DNA from: an uncultured Faecalibacterium sp.
GTDB taxonomy: Bacteria > Bacillota > Clostridia > Oscillospirales > Ruminococcaceae
Reading direction: 5' to 3'
Length of the DNA: 15,852 nucleotides
NCBI GenBank assembly: GCA_934561555.1
Contig: CAKTGQ010000036.1
Span: 1-15,852 of the forward strand
Under the pieces are notes generated by a model that was given only the letters and a program-made list of their open reading frames with translations, made no database searches and was not told the origin of the DNA. Below, piece after piece: positions 1-5,760 of this stretch (within the stretch, counting starts at the first letter, position 1; every line of letters starts with the position of its first letter). The position numbers and the translations under genes are program-made.

Positions 1-122
1 CGCAGGATCTCGATTGCCTTCTCGAAGTTGCCGTCAGCCTCGGTCAGAGCCTTCTTGCACTCCATCATGCCGCAGTCGGTCTGCTTGCGCAGTTCCATAA
101 CGTCCTTTGCAGAAATAGCCAT
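1..122 (-). CDS. tsf: Elongation factor Ts, N-terminal part (cut by window edge)
   Basis: This is the first 40 codons of translation elongation factor Ts, the cytoplasmic nucleotide exchange factor that regenerates EF-Tu-GTP. The visible protein starts [20 protein letters not shown] and continues with a [18 protein letters not shown] segment, which is the UBA-like N-terminal domain typical of EF-Ts, including the TDCGMMxCKKAL signature. The ATG at 120-122 is preceded by an AAGGGAGA ribosome binding site at 131-138. It lies 48 nt downstream of rpsB on the same strand, the standard rpsB-tsf order, and no promoter or terminator is visible in the gap, so co-transcription from the rpsB promoter is inferred. 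The remainder of the gene is outside the window. Confidence 0.97.
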   Translation of the reverse strand, partial: MAISAKDVMELRKQTDCGMMECKKALTEADGNFEKAIEIL

Positions 123-170
123 TTTTGTATTCTCCCTTACACGTTATTTTGTTGTTTGTGGGATGGGAAA

Positions 171-893
171 TCAGGCGTTTGCTGCATCCTCAGCGGGAGC
201 GGCCTCCTGGTTGCCCTGCTTGCCTTCCAGCACAGCGTCAGCCATAGCGCCAGCGATCAGCTTGACAGCACGGATTGCGTCGTCGTTGCCGGGGATCACG
301 TAATCGATCTCGTCGGGGTTGCAGTTGGTATCAACGATAGCCACGATGGGGATGTTCAGCTTGCGGGCCTCAGCAACAGCGATGCGCTCCTTGTGAGGAT
401 CGACGATGAACATAGCCTTCGGCAGGGTCTTCATGTTCTTGACGCCGCCCAGGTACTTGTCCAGCTTCTCCATCTCCAGCTCCAGCTTAGCCACTTCCTT
501 CTTGGGCAGCAGCTCGAAGGTGCCGTTCTCCTTCATCTTAGCCAGCTGATCCATACGGTCGATGCGCTTGCGGATGGTGCGGAAGTTGGTCAGCATACCG
601 CCCAGCCAGCGAGCGTTGACATAGTGCATGCCGCAGCGCAGAGCCTCGTCACGGATGGACTCCTGAGCCTGCTTCTTGGTGCCGACGAACAGGATGTCGC
701 CGCCCTCAGCTGCAACTTCCTTCACGTAGTTGTAAGCCTCGTCCAGCTTCTTCACGGTCTTCTGCAGGTCAATGATATAGATACCATTGCGCTCGGTGAA
801 GATGTACTTAGCCATCTTGGGGTTCCAGCGGCGGGTCTGGTGACCGAAGTGCACACCTGCCTCGAGAAGCTGCTTCATAGAAACGACTGCCAT
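171..893 (-). CDS. rpsB: 30S ribosomal protein S2
   Basis: Encodes ribosomal protein S2 (240 aa), a component of the 30S subunit needed for S1 and mRNA binding. The S2 signatures are plain: [20 protein letters not shown] near the N-terminus, the [12 protein letters not shown] segment around residues 93-104, and [19 protein letters not shown] in the C-terminal half. The acidic/alanine-rich tail ([12 protein letters not shown]) is normal for the family. The open frame extends 47 codons upstream, but the ATG at 891-893 is chosen because an ideal GGAGGT lies at 902-907 and [13 protein letters not shown] is the usual start in Firmicutes; the upstream codons are the structured leader. tsf follows 48 nt downstream. 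Confidence 0.98.
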   Translation of the reverse strand: MAVVSMKQLLEAGVHFGHQTRRWNPKMAKYIFTERNGIYIIDLQKTVKKLDEAYNYVKEVAAEGGDILFVGTKKQAQESIRDEALRCGMHYVNARWLGGMLTNFRTIRKRIDRMDQLAKMKENGTFELLPKKEVAKLELEMEKLDKYLGGVKNMKTLPKAMFIVDPHKERIAVAEARKLNIPIVAIVDTNCNPDEIDYVIPGNDDAIRAVKLIAGAMADAVLEGKQGNQEAAPAEDAANA

Positions 894-1016
894 AATAAAA
901 TACCTCCAGATATTGTTTTGCCTCCGCACACCGTGATCTGCACGGTACATCGGGTACCGGCGGACTGCCCTCAACCCAAAAGGGCACAAAAGGGCATAGT
1001 GATGCGTGTGTAATGC
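894..1016 (-). ncRNA. Structured 5' leader of rpsB (putative autoregulatory element)
   Basis: The untranslated leader contains several hairpins read on the minus strand. TGCCCT (981-986) can pair with AGGGCA (966-971) around a 9-nt loop, and an identical second TGCCCT lies just upstream (991-996) as an alternative partner. Downstream, TCCGC (960-964) can pair with GCGGA (923-927), enclosing a 6-bp hairpin at 943-959 and a 5-bp hairpin at 931-945 whose loops are CCGAT and CAGAT; these two share bases 943-945. The enclosing stem is 15 nt before the ribosome binding site. rpsB leaders that bind S2 are known in other bacterial groups; a similar role here is inference only. Confidence 0.5.
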
Positions 1017-1022
1017 TTTGTT

Positions 1023-1051
1023 ATAATAGCACAAAAAGAATGCGGTTGCAA
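1023..1051 (-). promoter_or_regulatory. rpsB-tsf promoter
   Basis: On the minus strand there is a -35 box TTGCAA (1046-1051), a 17-nt spacer and a -10 box TATTAT (1023-1028). Transcription would start near 1016, giving a leader of about 120 nt before the rpsB ATG. It begins only 43 nt after the stop of the upstream ltaS-like gene, and no terminator is visible between, so some read-through from that gene is possible. Confidence 0.75.
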
Positions 1052-1094
1052 GTGGTTTTCTCTGTTTTGTATAAAGAATTCCTTGTTTTTTCTC

Positions 1095-3032
1095 TTATTT
1101 GCCCGTATTCATCCCGCTCAGGCCTGCAACACCCATGCGGTTGAGGGCATATCCCCTGCCGAACATCAGGTCGTATTGCAGCATCCAGTGCTCATTCGTC
1201 CAGCGCTGCTGGAACTCCGTGGGCTGCTGGGTGGTGGTGCCATCCAGATTCATGGTGGTGCCGCGGGTGCAGCTGCGGCTGGCGACTCGCAGCTGCCGGT
1301 TGAGGAACTGGAAATACAGCGGCTGCTCCAGCCCGAACAGCTCCATCATCACCGGAGAGATATCGTAAGCGGCAATGGTGCCCAGATCCACCTGCTGCTG
1401 GCTGTAATTCGACCACATCAGCAGCGTGGTCTGGTGCAGACGGGGATCGGTGCTGGAGCCGCTTGCATAACCGGTGGTGGTATAGACATCGTAGTTGGAA
1501 TCGATGGGGTTATAATGGTCGCCCCAGAACACCAGAATGACCGGCTCTTCCACCTGAGAGAAATACGCCGTCAGCTTGCCCAGCATGGCGTCTGCATCCC
1601 GGATGCCGGTAGCGAAATCTTCCAGTGCACCCACGGTGCTGCTCTTGAGCCCCACCGGATGGGAGATGACGTGCACCCGCTCGTCGTCCGGGTAGTTATC
1701 CCTATTATAATTGGTATGGTTCTGCATGGTGACCGCGTGCAGAAAGATGGGCTTATCAGAGGAAGTGCTCATCTTCTCGTACTGCTGAATGATCTGGTCG
1801 GCCATAGAGTCATCGGTCACAAGGCCGCTGGTCCAGTAGTGCTTGCGCACCTTGGTCACGCCGTGCATATCCTCCAGACTGATAAAATCGCTGAAACCGA
1901 GGTTGGGGTAGGCCTTATCGCGGCTCCAGTATTTTGCCCAGAAGCAGTGCACCGCAGCGGTCTGGTAGCCCTTGAGCTTGAGGTAATTGGGCAGGGCGAA
2001 CATGGGCTTTGTGACGTGCTGCTGGTAGGGTTTGCTGCCGCTGGGCAGGAAGGACACCGAGTAGCCGGTCAGGGCTTCAAATTCCACATCACAGGTGCCG
2101 CCGCCAAAGCTGGGGCTGTATGCCCTGCCGTAGGCGCTGGTCTGCTGCAAAGCGTGGAGGTTCTGCGATACATCAGTATCAAAGGTGATGCCGTACTGTT
2201 CCAGCTCCGAAACATCCCAGTAGGACTCGTCCATCACATAAATAATGGTGGGCTGCTTTGCCTGCTCTTCCTTGGGGGTGGTGGCGGCATAGCTGCCTGC
2301 ATACATGGGGCCGGTGGAGAATTTTTCGCTCTCGGCTACGTTATCCAGAATATCGTCCACTGCCTGCTCCGAGTAGCCTTCGGGCTTATCGATTTCCAGA
2401 TTGGTGAGGTTGGTCATAAAACCGGTAAGTACACCGTAGTAACGGTAGTAGCGGTCCTGCATCCACGCATCCGGCGTGATGCCCAAAACCTGTGTGACGG
2501 CGGGCTGCAAATAAACGCCGAAGATCAGCAGACACAGCGCCGCTGCCGAAGCGCCGGAACCCGCAAGTCTTGGCAGCCAGCGCTGACGCAGCCGACCGCG
2601 ATAAATAAAGAAGCTTGCCACCGTAAGCGCCAGCACCAGCACAATAGAGACCACCATGCTGGTCTGCAGCTTGAGTCCGGCAGCAGAGGCCACACCGGCG
2701 GCCTCGGACACCTGCATCAGGTCCCACGGCAGAAAGGGCTCGCCCCGCAGCTGCATAGTGTAGAAGTTTACTGCGCAGGGAGCACAGCCCAGAACGGCCA
2801 TGCCCAGCGTGGCAAGCGGCGGGATGCGCAGCACCCAGTCCAGCAGCTCCCACGCCAGAAACAGCAGCAGCCATGCCAGTAGGTACGCCCCGAAATGGGG
2901 AAAAATAAAGCTGATAAAAGTATCAGCAGTCAGCGACCCGCGCGCGATCCACTCGCCCAGCAGCAACACGATAAAAGAAGCTGCCGCCGGGAAGAGCATC
3001 CGCAGGGTCAACAGCGGTTTGGATGTTTTCAT
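1095..3032 (-). CDS. LTA synthase-like membrane phosphotransferase (sulfatase fold)
   Basis: A 645-aa polytopic protein of the LtaS/alkaline-phosphatase superfamily, the same size as Staphylococcus LtaS. About five hydrophobic segments (roughly residues 9-28, 38-61, 73-90, 127-144, 159-177) are followed by an extracytoplasmic catalytic domain. Active-site residues match LtaS: metal ligand E269 in YVMDESYWD, nucleophile T313 in FGGGTCDVEFE, H439 in TMQNHTNY, and D505-H506 in FWGDHYN. Family members transfer glycerol-phosphate from phosphatidylglycerol to build lipoteichoic acid or to decorate other glycans; the true acceptor here cannot be told from sequence. Single-gene transcription unit with its own promoter. 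The ATG at 3030-3032 follows a GGAAAGGGA binding site. No terminator is visible before the rpsB promoter. Confidence 0.9.
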   Translation of the reverse strand: MKTSKPLLTLRMLFPAAASFIVLLLGEWIARGSLTADTFISFIFPHFGAYLLAWLLLFLAWELLDWVLRIPPLATLGMAVLGCAPCAVNFYTMQLRGEPFLPWDLMQVSEAAGVASAAGLKLQTSMVVSIVLVLALTVASFFIYRGRLRQRWLPRLAGSGASAAALCLLIFGVYLQPAVTQVLGITPDAWMQDRYYRYYGVLTGFMTNLTNLEIDKPEGYSEQAVDDILDNVAESEKFSTGPMYAGSYAATTPKEEQAKQPTIIYVMDESYWDVSELEQYGITFDTDVSQNLHALQQTSAYGRAYSPSFGGGTCDVEFEALTGYSVSFLPSGSKPYQQHVTKPMFALPNYLKLKGYQTAAVHCFWAKYWSRDKAYPNLGFSDFISLEDMHGVTKVRKHYWTSGLVTDDSMADQIIQQYEKMSTSSDKPIFLHAVTMQNHTNYNRDNYPDDERVHVISHPVGLKSSTVGALEDFATGIRDADAMLGKLTAYFSQVEEPVILVFWGDHYNPIDSNYDVYTTTGYASGSSTDPRLHQTTLLMWSNYSQQQVDLGTIAAYDISPVMMELFGLEQPLYFQFLNRQLRVASRSCTRGTTMNLDGTTTQQPTEFQQRWTNEHWMLQYDLMFGRGYALNRMGVAGLSGMNTGK

Positions 3033-3074
3033 AGTCGATGTCCCTTTCCACGTCCCGAACCCTATTTCTAAAGT

Positions 3075-3096
3075 GGCTGTGCTATTTGCACAAGCC
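3075..3096 (-). other. 5'-terminal hairpin in the ltaS-like mRNA leader
   Basis: Read on the minus strand, GGC(T)TGTGC and GCACAGCC form eight base pairs with one bulged base around an AAATA loop. It starts within a few nucleotides of the predicted transcription start, so it may protect the 5' end of the mRNA or bind a regulator. There is no T-run after it, so it is not a terminator. Confidence 0.4.
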
Positions 3097-3106
3097 TTTC
3101 GTGCCT

Positions 3107-3134
3107 ATTATAGTCACTTTGCTGAAAATGTCCA
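3107..3134 (-). promoter_or_regulatory. Promoter of the ltaS-like gene
   Basis: Minus-strand -35 TGGACA (3129-3134, one mismatch to TTGACA), 16-nt spacer, and a perfect -10 TATAAT (3107-3112). The predicted start near 3100 leaves a 5' untranslated region of about 68 nt. The rest of the 155-nt gap up to the ylmC-like stop is A+T-rich with no further gene. Confidence 0.75.
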
Positions 3135-3187
3135 TTCATGATTTTACAAAAATTAGTGTTTGATTTTTCAAAATATTCCCCTATTTT

Positions 3188-3481
3188 TCACAGACCCAGC
3201 TTTGCCCGCAGCTGCTGCCAGAAGCCGCGAGGTGCTGCCGGTGCTTCGGGCACGGCGGTATGCACCAGAATGGCGTCCGTGCCGATGGTCTCGATTTCCC
3301 GCCATGGAATGGTCAGGCTCTCGTCCCGACCCAGCAGACCCAGCAGCCGCGGCCTGCCCAGCAAGATCAGGCTTTGCAGCTGCGCCGTTGCGGGGTCAAA
3401 TTCCAAATCGTCCGCACGGCCAAGGCACACCCCCTGCTCCAGCTGAACGACCTCTTTCTCGCACAGTTCCCGGATCGTCAC
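3188..3481 (-). CDS. YlmC/YmxH-family PRC-barrel protein
   Basis: A 97-aa protein with the compact beta-barrel pattern of the YlmC/YmxH family: an N-terminal IRELCEKEVVQLEQG, a LGRADDLEFDPATAQLQSL segment, then LLGLLGRDESLTIPWREIE and IGTDAILV. Members are annotated as sporulation-associated in Bacilli and Clostridia, but their biochemical role is unknown. Start choice: the frame is open to an ATG at 3523, but the GTG at 3479-3481 has a strong AAAGGGGAG site six bases upstream, and the two upstream ATGs have none. The C-terminal PRGFWQQLRAKLGL is a short basic tail. The gene stands alone between the ltaS-like promoter and the divergent HAD gene. Confidence 0.8.
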   Translation of the reverse strand: MTIRELCEKEVVQLEQGVCLGRADDLEFDPATAQLQSLILLGRPRLLGLLGRDESLTIPWREIETIGTDAILVHTAVPEAPAAPRGFWQQLRAKLGL

Positions 3482-3561
3482 GGCGCTCTCCCCTTTCTGC
3501 CACAGCATACGCCGGGGAGGCATTTTCTATGCCAAAGGGGTGGAAAGCACCCGCCCGGTTG

Positions 3562-3570
3562 TGGTATACT
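3562..3570 (+). promoter_or_regulatory. Extended -10 promoter of the HAD gene
   Basis: TGG-TATACT (TGn plus a -10 with one mismatch) lies 48 nt upstream of the HAD start codon; no good -35 is seen at the expected distance. Extended -10 promoters commonly lack one. A start near 3577 would give a leader of about 40 nt. Confidence 0.5.
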
Positions 3571-3617
3571 ATGGAAAATATCTGAGAAAAACATCCAATA
3601 CAAGCGAGGCAGCAGTT

Positions 3618-4232
3618 ATGTATAAAAGCATTATTTTTGATATCGGCGGTGTGCTGGTGGATTTTGACCCCAAGGCGTACCTTGTAGACCGGCTGTGCAA
3701 CGCCGAAATGGAAGAAAAGGTCTACGATTTGACCTTTGGCAGCGAGGAGTGGCAGCTGCTGGACGCAGGCAAGCTTTCCCGCTACGACGGCAATCAGCGG
3801 ATGCTGGAACACGCCTGCGCCGAGGGCTGCGCTTTCGAGGTGCAGGGCGTGCTGGACGACTGGATGCACATTCTGCGCCCGCGTCTGCGGATGCTGGAAC
3901 TGGTGCGGCGGCTGAAGAACCACGGCTATTGCGTGTATTACCTGAGCAACATCCCGCAGGATGTGCTGGAATTGCTGACCGAGCGCGGCGTGCTGGCTCA
4001 GTTTGACGGGGGCGTAGCCTCCTGTGAGGTTCAGGTGAACAAGCCCGACCCGCAGATCTACAAGGCTCTGCTGAAGAAGTATCAATTGAAGGCCAGCGAG
4101 TGCGTATTTATCGATGACAGGCTGGAAAACGTGCAGGCAGCCTTTGCGCTGGGCTTTGCCGGCATCCAGATGAAGGACAGCGTAGGCACGCTGATCCGCA
4201 GCCTTGCCACCTGTAACGTGACGCTGCGCTGA
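3618..4232 (+). CDS. HAD-superfamily (subfamily IA) phosphatase
   Basis: A 204-aa HAD hydrolase. Motif I is IIFDIGGVLVDFD with nucleophile D8; the usual second Asp (DxD) is Gly10, as in the YihX-like variant-3 group (D-x-G-N/G-V). Motif II is S110-N111 in YYLSNIPQ, motif III is K142 in VNKPDPQIY, and motif IV is D166-D167 in CVFIDDRLENV. The cap between motifs I and II is the small alpha-helical C1 type. These enzymes remove phosphate from small metabolites such as sugar phosphates; the substrate here is unknown. Start: ATG 3618-3620, where FDIGGV begins six residues later and GAGG sits 8 nt upstream; the 26 upstream in-frame codons cover the promoter. It ends at a strong terminator facing the DUF1540 gene. 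Confidence 0.9.
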   Translation: MYKSIIFDIGGVLVDFDPKAYLVDRLCNAEMEEKVYDLTFGSEEWQLLDAGKLSRYDGNQRMLEHACAEGCAFEVQGVLDDWMHILRPRLRMLELVRRLKNHGYCVYYLSNIPQDVLELLTERGVLAQFDGGVASCEVQVNKPDPQIYKALLKKYQLKASECVFIDDRLENVQAAFALGFAGIQMKDSVGTLIRSLATCNVTLR

Positions 4233-4243
4233 GTATTGATACA

Positions 4244-4300
4244 GTAAAACGCAGCAGCCCCTGCCGGAAAGGTCTCTCCGGCAGGGGCTGCTTTGCGTTG
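4244..4300. terminator. Strong, probably bidirectional intrinsic terminator
   Basis: A perfect 15-bp G+C-rich stem (4254-4268 with 4277-4291) encloses an 8-nt loop. On the plus strand it is followed by TTTGCGTT; on the minus strand it is followed by TGCGTTTT. Flanking AAACGCA and TGCGTT extend the symmetry. It lies between the convergent HAD gene and DUF1540 gene, so it probably stops both. Confidence 0.85.
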
Positions 4301-4308
4301 GTGGGAAC

Positions 4309-4467
4309 TTACTTTTCCTCGTAGCTCTGGCAGTAGTGCGGGGTCTCCACCTGCTGGGTGGTGCAGCTGCACTGCTCCGTCACCTTGATCTGCGGCAGAT
4401 CACATTTGCAGCCGTCCACATTGTGGCAGCACGCGCAGACATCACAGGTCACGCCGATGTTTTCCAT
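4309..4467 (-). CDS. Small Cys-rich DUF1540 protein
   Basis: A 52-aa protein starting MENIGVTCDVCACCHNVDGC and ending HYCQSYEEK. It has nine cysteines (8, 11, 13, 14, 20, 22, 33, 35, 46). The order V-x-C-x-V-x-x-C, H-N-x-D-G-x-x-C, L-x-x-I-x-V and a final C-x-S-(Y/F) matches the DUF1540 family of Clostridia and Bacilli, whose function is unknown and for which metal binding is suspected from the cysteines. The ATG at 4465-4467 has an AGAGGTG site at 4474-4480. It lies 57 nt downstream of the YgbA-type gene on the same strand, with no promoter or terminator seen between, so the two Cys-rich proteins are probably co-transcribed. Family assignment is from pattern memory, not a search. Confidence 0.85.
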   Translation of the reverse strand: MENIGVTCDVCACCHNVDGCKCDLPQIKVTEQCSCTTQQVETPHYCQSYEEK

Positions 4468-4524
4468 GTTTATCACCTCTTTGTCCATAGGTTGCCCTGT
4501 GGAGCAAGGGTTTATACATGGGTT

Positions 4525-4884
4525 TTATCCGTTTGCCTTTTTTGCCTCCCGCTTGGACTTGAGCGTGACCGCCACATGCCTGATGGACAATACCGGGTGC
4601 ACCGGCAGCATACGTGGGCCCGCCCAGCGCATGACCGCACGGATTTTCTCCCGCATTTCCGGTTTATAGCAATGGACTTTGCAGGCGGAACAGAAGGTCT
4701 TTGTTTCCATAAACGGGCACTTTTCAATGCGTGCAATCGCATAATCGTGCAGCTGCTGGCACTCCGGGCATAAAGCGTCTTTGGGGGTGCCATGCTGTTT
4801 GCGGCAATAGAGTGCGAGCATCTCGCTGACAAGCAGTTTTTCATCTGCACGCTTTTTATCCAAGTTTTTCGAAGTCTGCTGCAT
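4525..4884 (-). CDS. YgbA-type (nitrous oxide-stimulated promoter family) Cys-rich protein
   Basis: A 119-aa cytoplasmic protein matching the YgbA_NO family: LALYCRKQHG (residues 23-32), LCPECQQLHDYAIARIEKCPF (38-58), CSACKVHCYKPEMREKIRAV (65-84), then MRWAGPRMLPVHPVLSIRH (85-103). Cysteines 27, 39, 42, 56, 65, 68 and 72 look like metal or Fe-S cluster ligands. In E. coli ygbA is controlled by the NO sensor NsrR and is linked to nitrosative stress; its molecular activity is not settled. Here the gene follows a leader with an iron-box-like palindrome and terminator-like hairpins, so control by iron or NO is a reasonable inference. ATG at 4882-4884 with AGGAG 12 nt upstream. A DUF1540 gene follows. 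Confidence 0.85.
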   Translation of the reverse strand: MQQTSKNLDKKRADEKLLVSEMLALYCRKQHGTPKDALCPECQQLHDYAIARIEKCPFMETKTFCSACKVHCYKPEMREKIRAVMRWAGPRMLPVHPVLSIRHVAVTLKSKREAKKANG

Positions 4885-4908
4885 CGGGTCTGTCTCTCCT
4901 GATCGTTC

Positions 4909-5007
4909 TTATTCTCTTTTACGGCCTGACCGGCACGCAGCGCGGCGCACTGCACCACGCAAAAGCGCAAAGCCTACCGTAACACTGATTGCAGCAGCCA
5001 TTTCCAT
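4909..5007 (-). CDS. Possible 32-residue small protein
   Basis: A short frame, MEMAAAISVTVGFALLRGAV followed by a strongly basic RRAACRSGRKRE tail. It has an AGGCGGTG ribosome binding site (one mismatch) directly upstream of the ATG at 5005-5007 and ends 24 nt before the YgbA-type start. The hydrophobic part is only about 13-15 residues, short for a membrane span. It begins right after a terminator-like hairpin. It resembles no family I recognise, and it may be a leader peptide or chance; the 36 codons upstream in the same frame have no binding site and run through the hairpin. Confidence 0.3.
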   Translation of the reverse strand: MEMAAAISVTVGFALLRGAVRRAACRSGRKRE

Positions 5008-5023
5008 ATACACCGCCTTTACC

Positions 5024-5069
5024 AAAAACGGCAGGGGCTGCCGGATATTTCGTCCGCTTTCCCCTGCCG
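5024..5069 (-). terminator. Intrinsic terminator or attenuator upstream of ygbA
   Basis: On the minus strand CGGCAGGGG (5061-5069) pairs with CCCCTGCCG (5029-5037), followed at once by TTTTT (5024-5028). The 23-nt interior can itself form a small CGGA/TCCG hairpin. It lies about 100-145 nt downstream of a consensus promoter and 17 nt before the start of the putative small ORF. It would end a short transcript, or act as an attenuator controlling read-through into the YgbA-type and DUF1540 genes. There is no T-run on the plus strand. Confidence 0.65.
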
Positions 5070-5118
5070 CAAATTCCACTTTATACGATATTCTGTGCAA
5101 AGGCTGCTGCATTCTAAA

Positions 5119-5140
5119 AAAGTTAGAATTATCTAACTTT
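5119..5140. promoter_or_regulatory. Putative DtxR-type operator O3 upstream of ygbA
   Basis: A perfect inverted repeat with 9-bp arms AAAGTTAGA (5119-5127) and TCTAACTTT (5132-5140) around a 4-bp centre. Its core GTTAG-N6-CTAAC (5122-5137) is shared with two sites at the flavodoxin promoters. The inner TTAG-N6-CTAA has the same half-site sequence and spacing as DtxR/IdeR iron boxes. It lies about 30-50 nt downstream of the predicted start of the ygbA-side transcript. Confidence 0.6.
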
Positions 5141-5149
5141 CATTTCTAT

Positions 5150-5169
5150 AAAAATGCCGAAACACGGCA
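5150..5169 (-). terminator. Weak flavodoxin terminator
   Basis: TGCCG (5165-5169) and CGGCA (5155-5159) form a 5-bp stem around TGTTT, followed by TTTTTA. It lies about 60 nt after the flavodoxin stop and coincides with the predicted start of the next transcript, so it most likely serves the flavodoxin mRNA. Confidence 0.5.
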
Positions 5170-5175
5170 ATTCAT

Positions 5176-5204
5176 AGTTTAACGCAGCAAACCGTTTCTG
5201 TCAA
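5176..5204 (-). promoter_or_regulatory. Promoter for the ygbA leader or a small RNA
   Basis: Consensus -35 TTGACA (5199-5204), 17-nt spacer, -10 TAAACT (5176-5181; four of six). It starts 22 nt after the flavodoxin stop codon. The predicted start is near 5169, after which come O3, the terminator-like hairpin at 5024-5069, the small ORF and ygbA. Confidence 0.65.
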
Positions 5205-5226
5205 GAGAATACTTTCCTTACAAAGT

Positions 5227-5649
5227 TTACCAAGCAGCCAGATCTGCACCCAGCTTGCGGCAGGCAGCCTGCACGTCGTCATCGGGCGTTTCGTTGCAGA
5301 TGAGGCCCTCCTCGCTGAACAGCTGTGCGCCGTCGTCCTGTGCGCGCTGTGCCCAGTCGCGCATCCACTGGCCGTCACCCCAGCCGTAGGAGCCGAACAG
5401 TGCAATCTTTTTGCCGTTCAGAGAACCTTCCAGTGCAGCAAACATAGGCTCGAACTCGCTCTCTTCCAGCTGCTCTGCACCCATAGCCGGGCAGCCAAAG
5501 GCCACCACGTCAAACTCTGCCAGCTTTGCGGGGGTCATCTCGGCGCAGGGCACGATGGTGCCGTTGGCGCCTGCACCCTCGGCGATGCAGTTTGCCATGG
5601 TCTCGGTGTTACCAGTGGCGCTCCAGAAAACGATTGCTACTTTGCTCAT
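5227..5649 (-). CDS. Short-chain flavodoxin
   Basis: A 140-aa FMN-binding electron carrier. The phosphate-binding loop is SATGNTE (residues 10-16). FGCPAMGAEQLEESEF (51-66) and GSYGWGDG (86-93) are the two loops that flank the isoalloxazine ring. Length and the absence of the long-chain insertion place it with clostridial short-chain flavodoxins, which can replace ferredoxin as a low-potential carrier, classically when iron is scarce. ATG at 5647-5649 with an AGAGGT site 8 nt upstream. Two candidate promoters, each overlapped at the -10 or start region by a DtxR-type palindrome, lie upstream, which supports iron-responsive repression; that regulation is inferred from sequence only. Partner enzymes are not encoded in the window. 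Confidence 0.93.
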   Translation of the reverse strand: MSKVAIVFWSATGNTETMANCIAEGAGANGTIVPCAEMTPAKLAEFDVVAFGCPAMGAEQLEESEFEPMFAALEGSLNGKKIALFGSYGWGDGQWMRDWAQRAQDDGAQLFSEEGLICNETPDDDVQAACRKLGADLAAW

Positions 5650-5674
5650 AAAACTCTACCTCTTTCTCTGTGTA

Positions 5675-5690
5675 GTTAGTTTAAAATAAC
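5675..5690. promoter_or_regulatory. Putative DtxR-type operator O2 at the flavodoxin promoter
   Basis: GTTAG (5675-5679), N6, ATAAC (5686-5690): the same palindrome as O1 and O3 with one mismatch. It covers the -10 box of the proximal flavodoxin promoter, a position that would block RNA polymerase binding when occupied. Confidence 0.5.
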
Positions 5691-5705
5691 TTCAAGTTCT
5701 GTAAA
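5678..5705 (-). promoter_or_regulatory. Proximal flavodoxin promoter (P2)
   Basis: Minus-strand -35 TTTACA (5700-5705), 16-nt spacer, -10 TAAACT (5678-5683). A start near 5671 gives a leader of about 22 nt containing just the ribosome binding site. The -10 lies inside operator O2 and the -35 overlaps the end of the hairpin at 5702-5734. Confidence 0.5.
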
Positions 5706-5734
5706 AATGCGTCCATATTTCATGACGCATTTTC
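5702..5734 (-). terminator. Intrinsic terminator between the two flavodoxin promoters
   Basis: A perfect 10-bp stem (5704-5713 with 5724-5733) with a 10-nt loop; on the minus strand it reads AAAATGCGTC, loop, GACGCATTTT, and the T-run extends to 5703. It lies downstream of promoter P1 and upstream of P2, so it may end the long upstream operon or attenuate transcripts from P1. It has a T4 run on the plus strand too. Confidence 0.65.
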
Positions 5735-5737
5735 GTA

Positions 5738-5753
5738 GTTAGTTTTTTCTAAC
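5738..5753. promoter_or_regulatory. Putative DtxR-type operator O1
   Basis: GTTAG (5738-5742), TTTTTT, CTAAC (5749-5753): a perfect 5-bp inverted repeat with 6-bp centre, matching O3. It begins right at the predicted start site (about 5754) of promoter P1. Confidence 0.55.
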
Positions 5754-5760
5754 CGCCAAC

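Noticed and set aside
156..1013. 285-codon plus-strand frame opposite rpsB
   Set aside because: Antisense shadow of the highly conserved rpsB gene, running into its promoter-leader region.
1083..2882. 599-codon plus-strand open frame opposite the ltaS-like gene
   Set aside because: Antisense shadow produced by codon bias; the minus-strand protein has the complete LtaS active site and a promoter.
3519..3533. GGCAT-TTTCT-ATGCC hairpin upstream of the ylmC-like gene
   Set aside because: Only five base pairs, no T-run and no promoter context; could be chance.
5008..5112. N-terminal extension of the small ORF to an ATG at 5112
   Set aside because: No ribosome binding site, and the extension would translate through the terminator-like hairpin at 5024-5069; the internal ATG at 5007 is better supported.
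5128..5133. GATAAT as a -10 box inside operator O3
   Set aside because: No acceptable -35 at 16-18 nt (CATTTT) and no TG extension, so a promoter here is not supported; the upstream TTGACA promoter is better.
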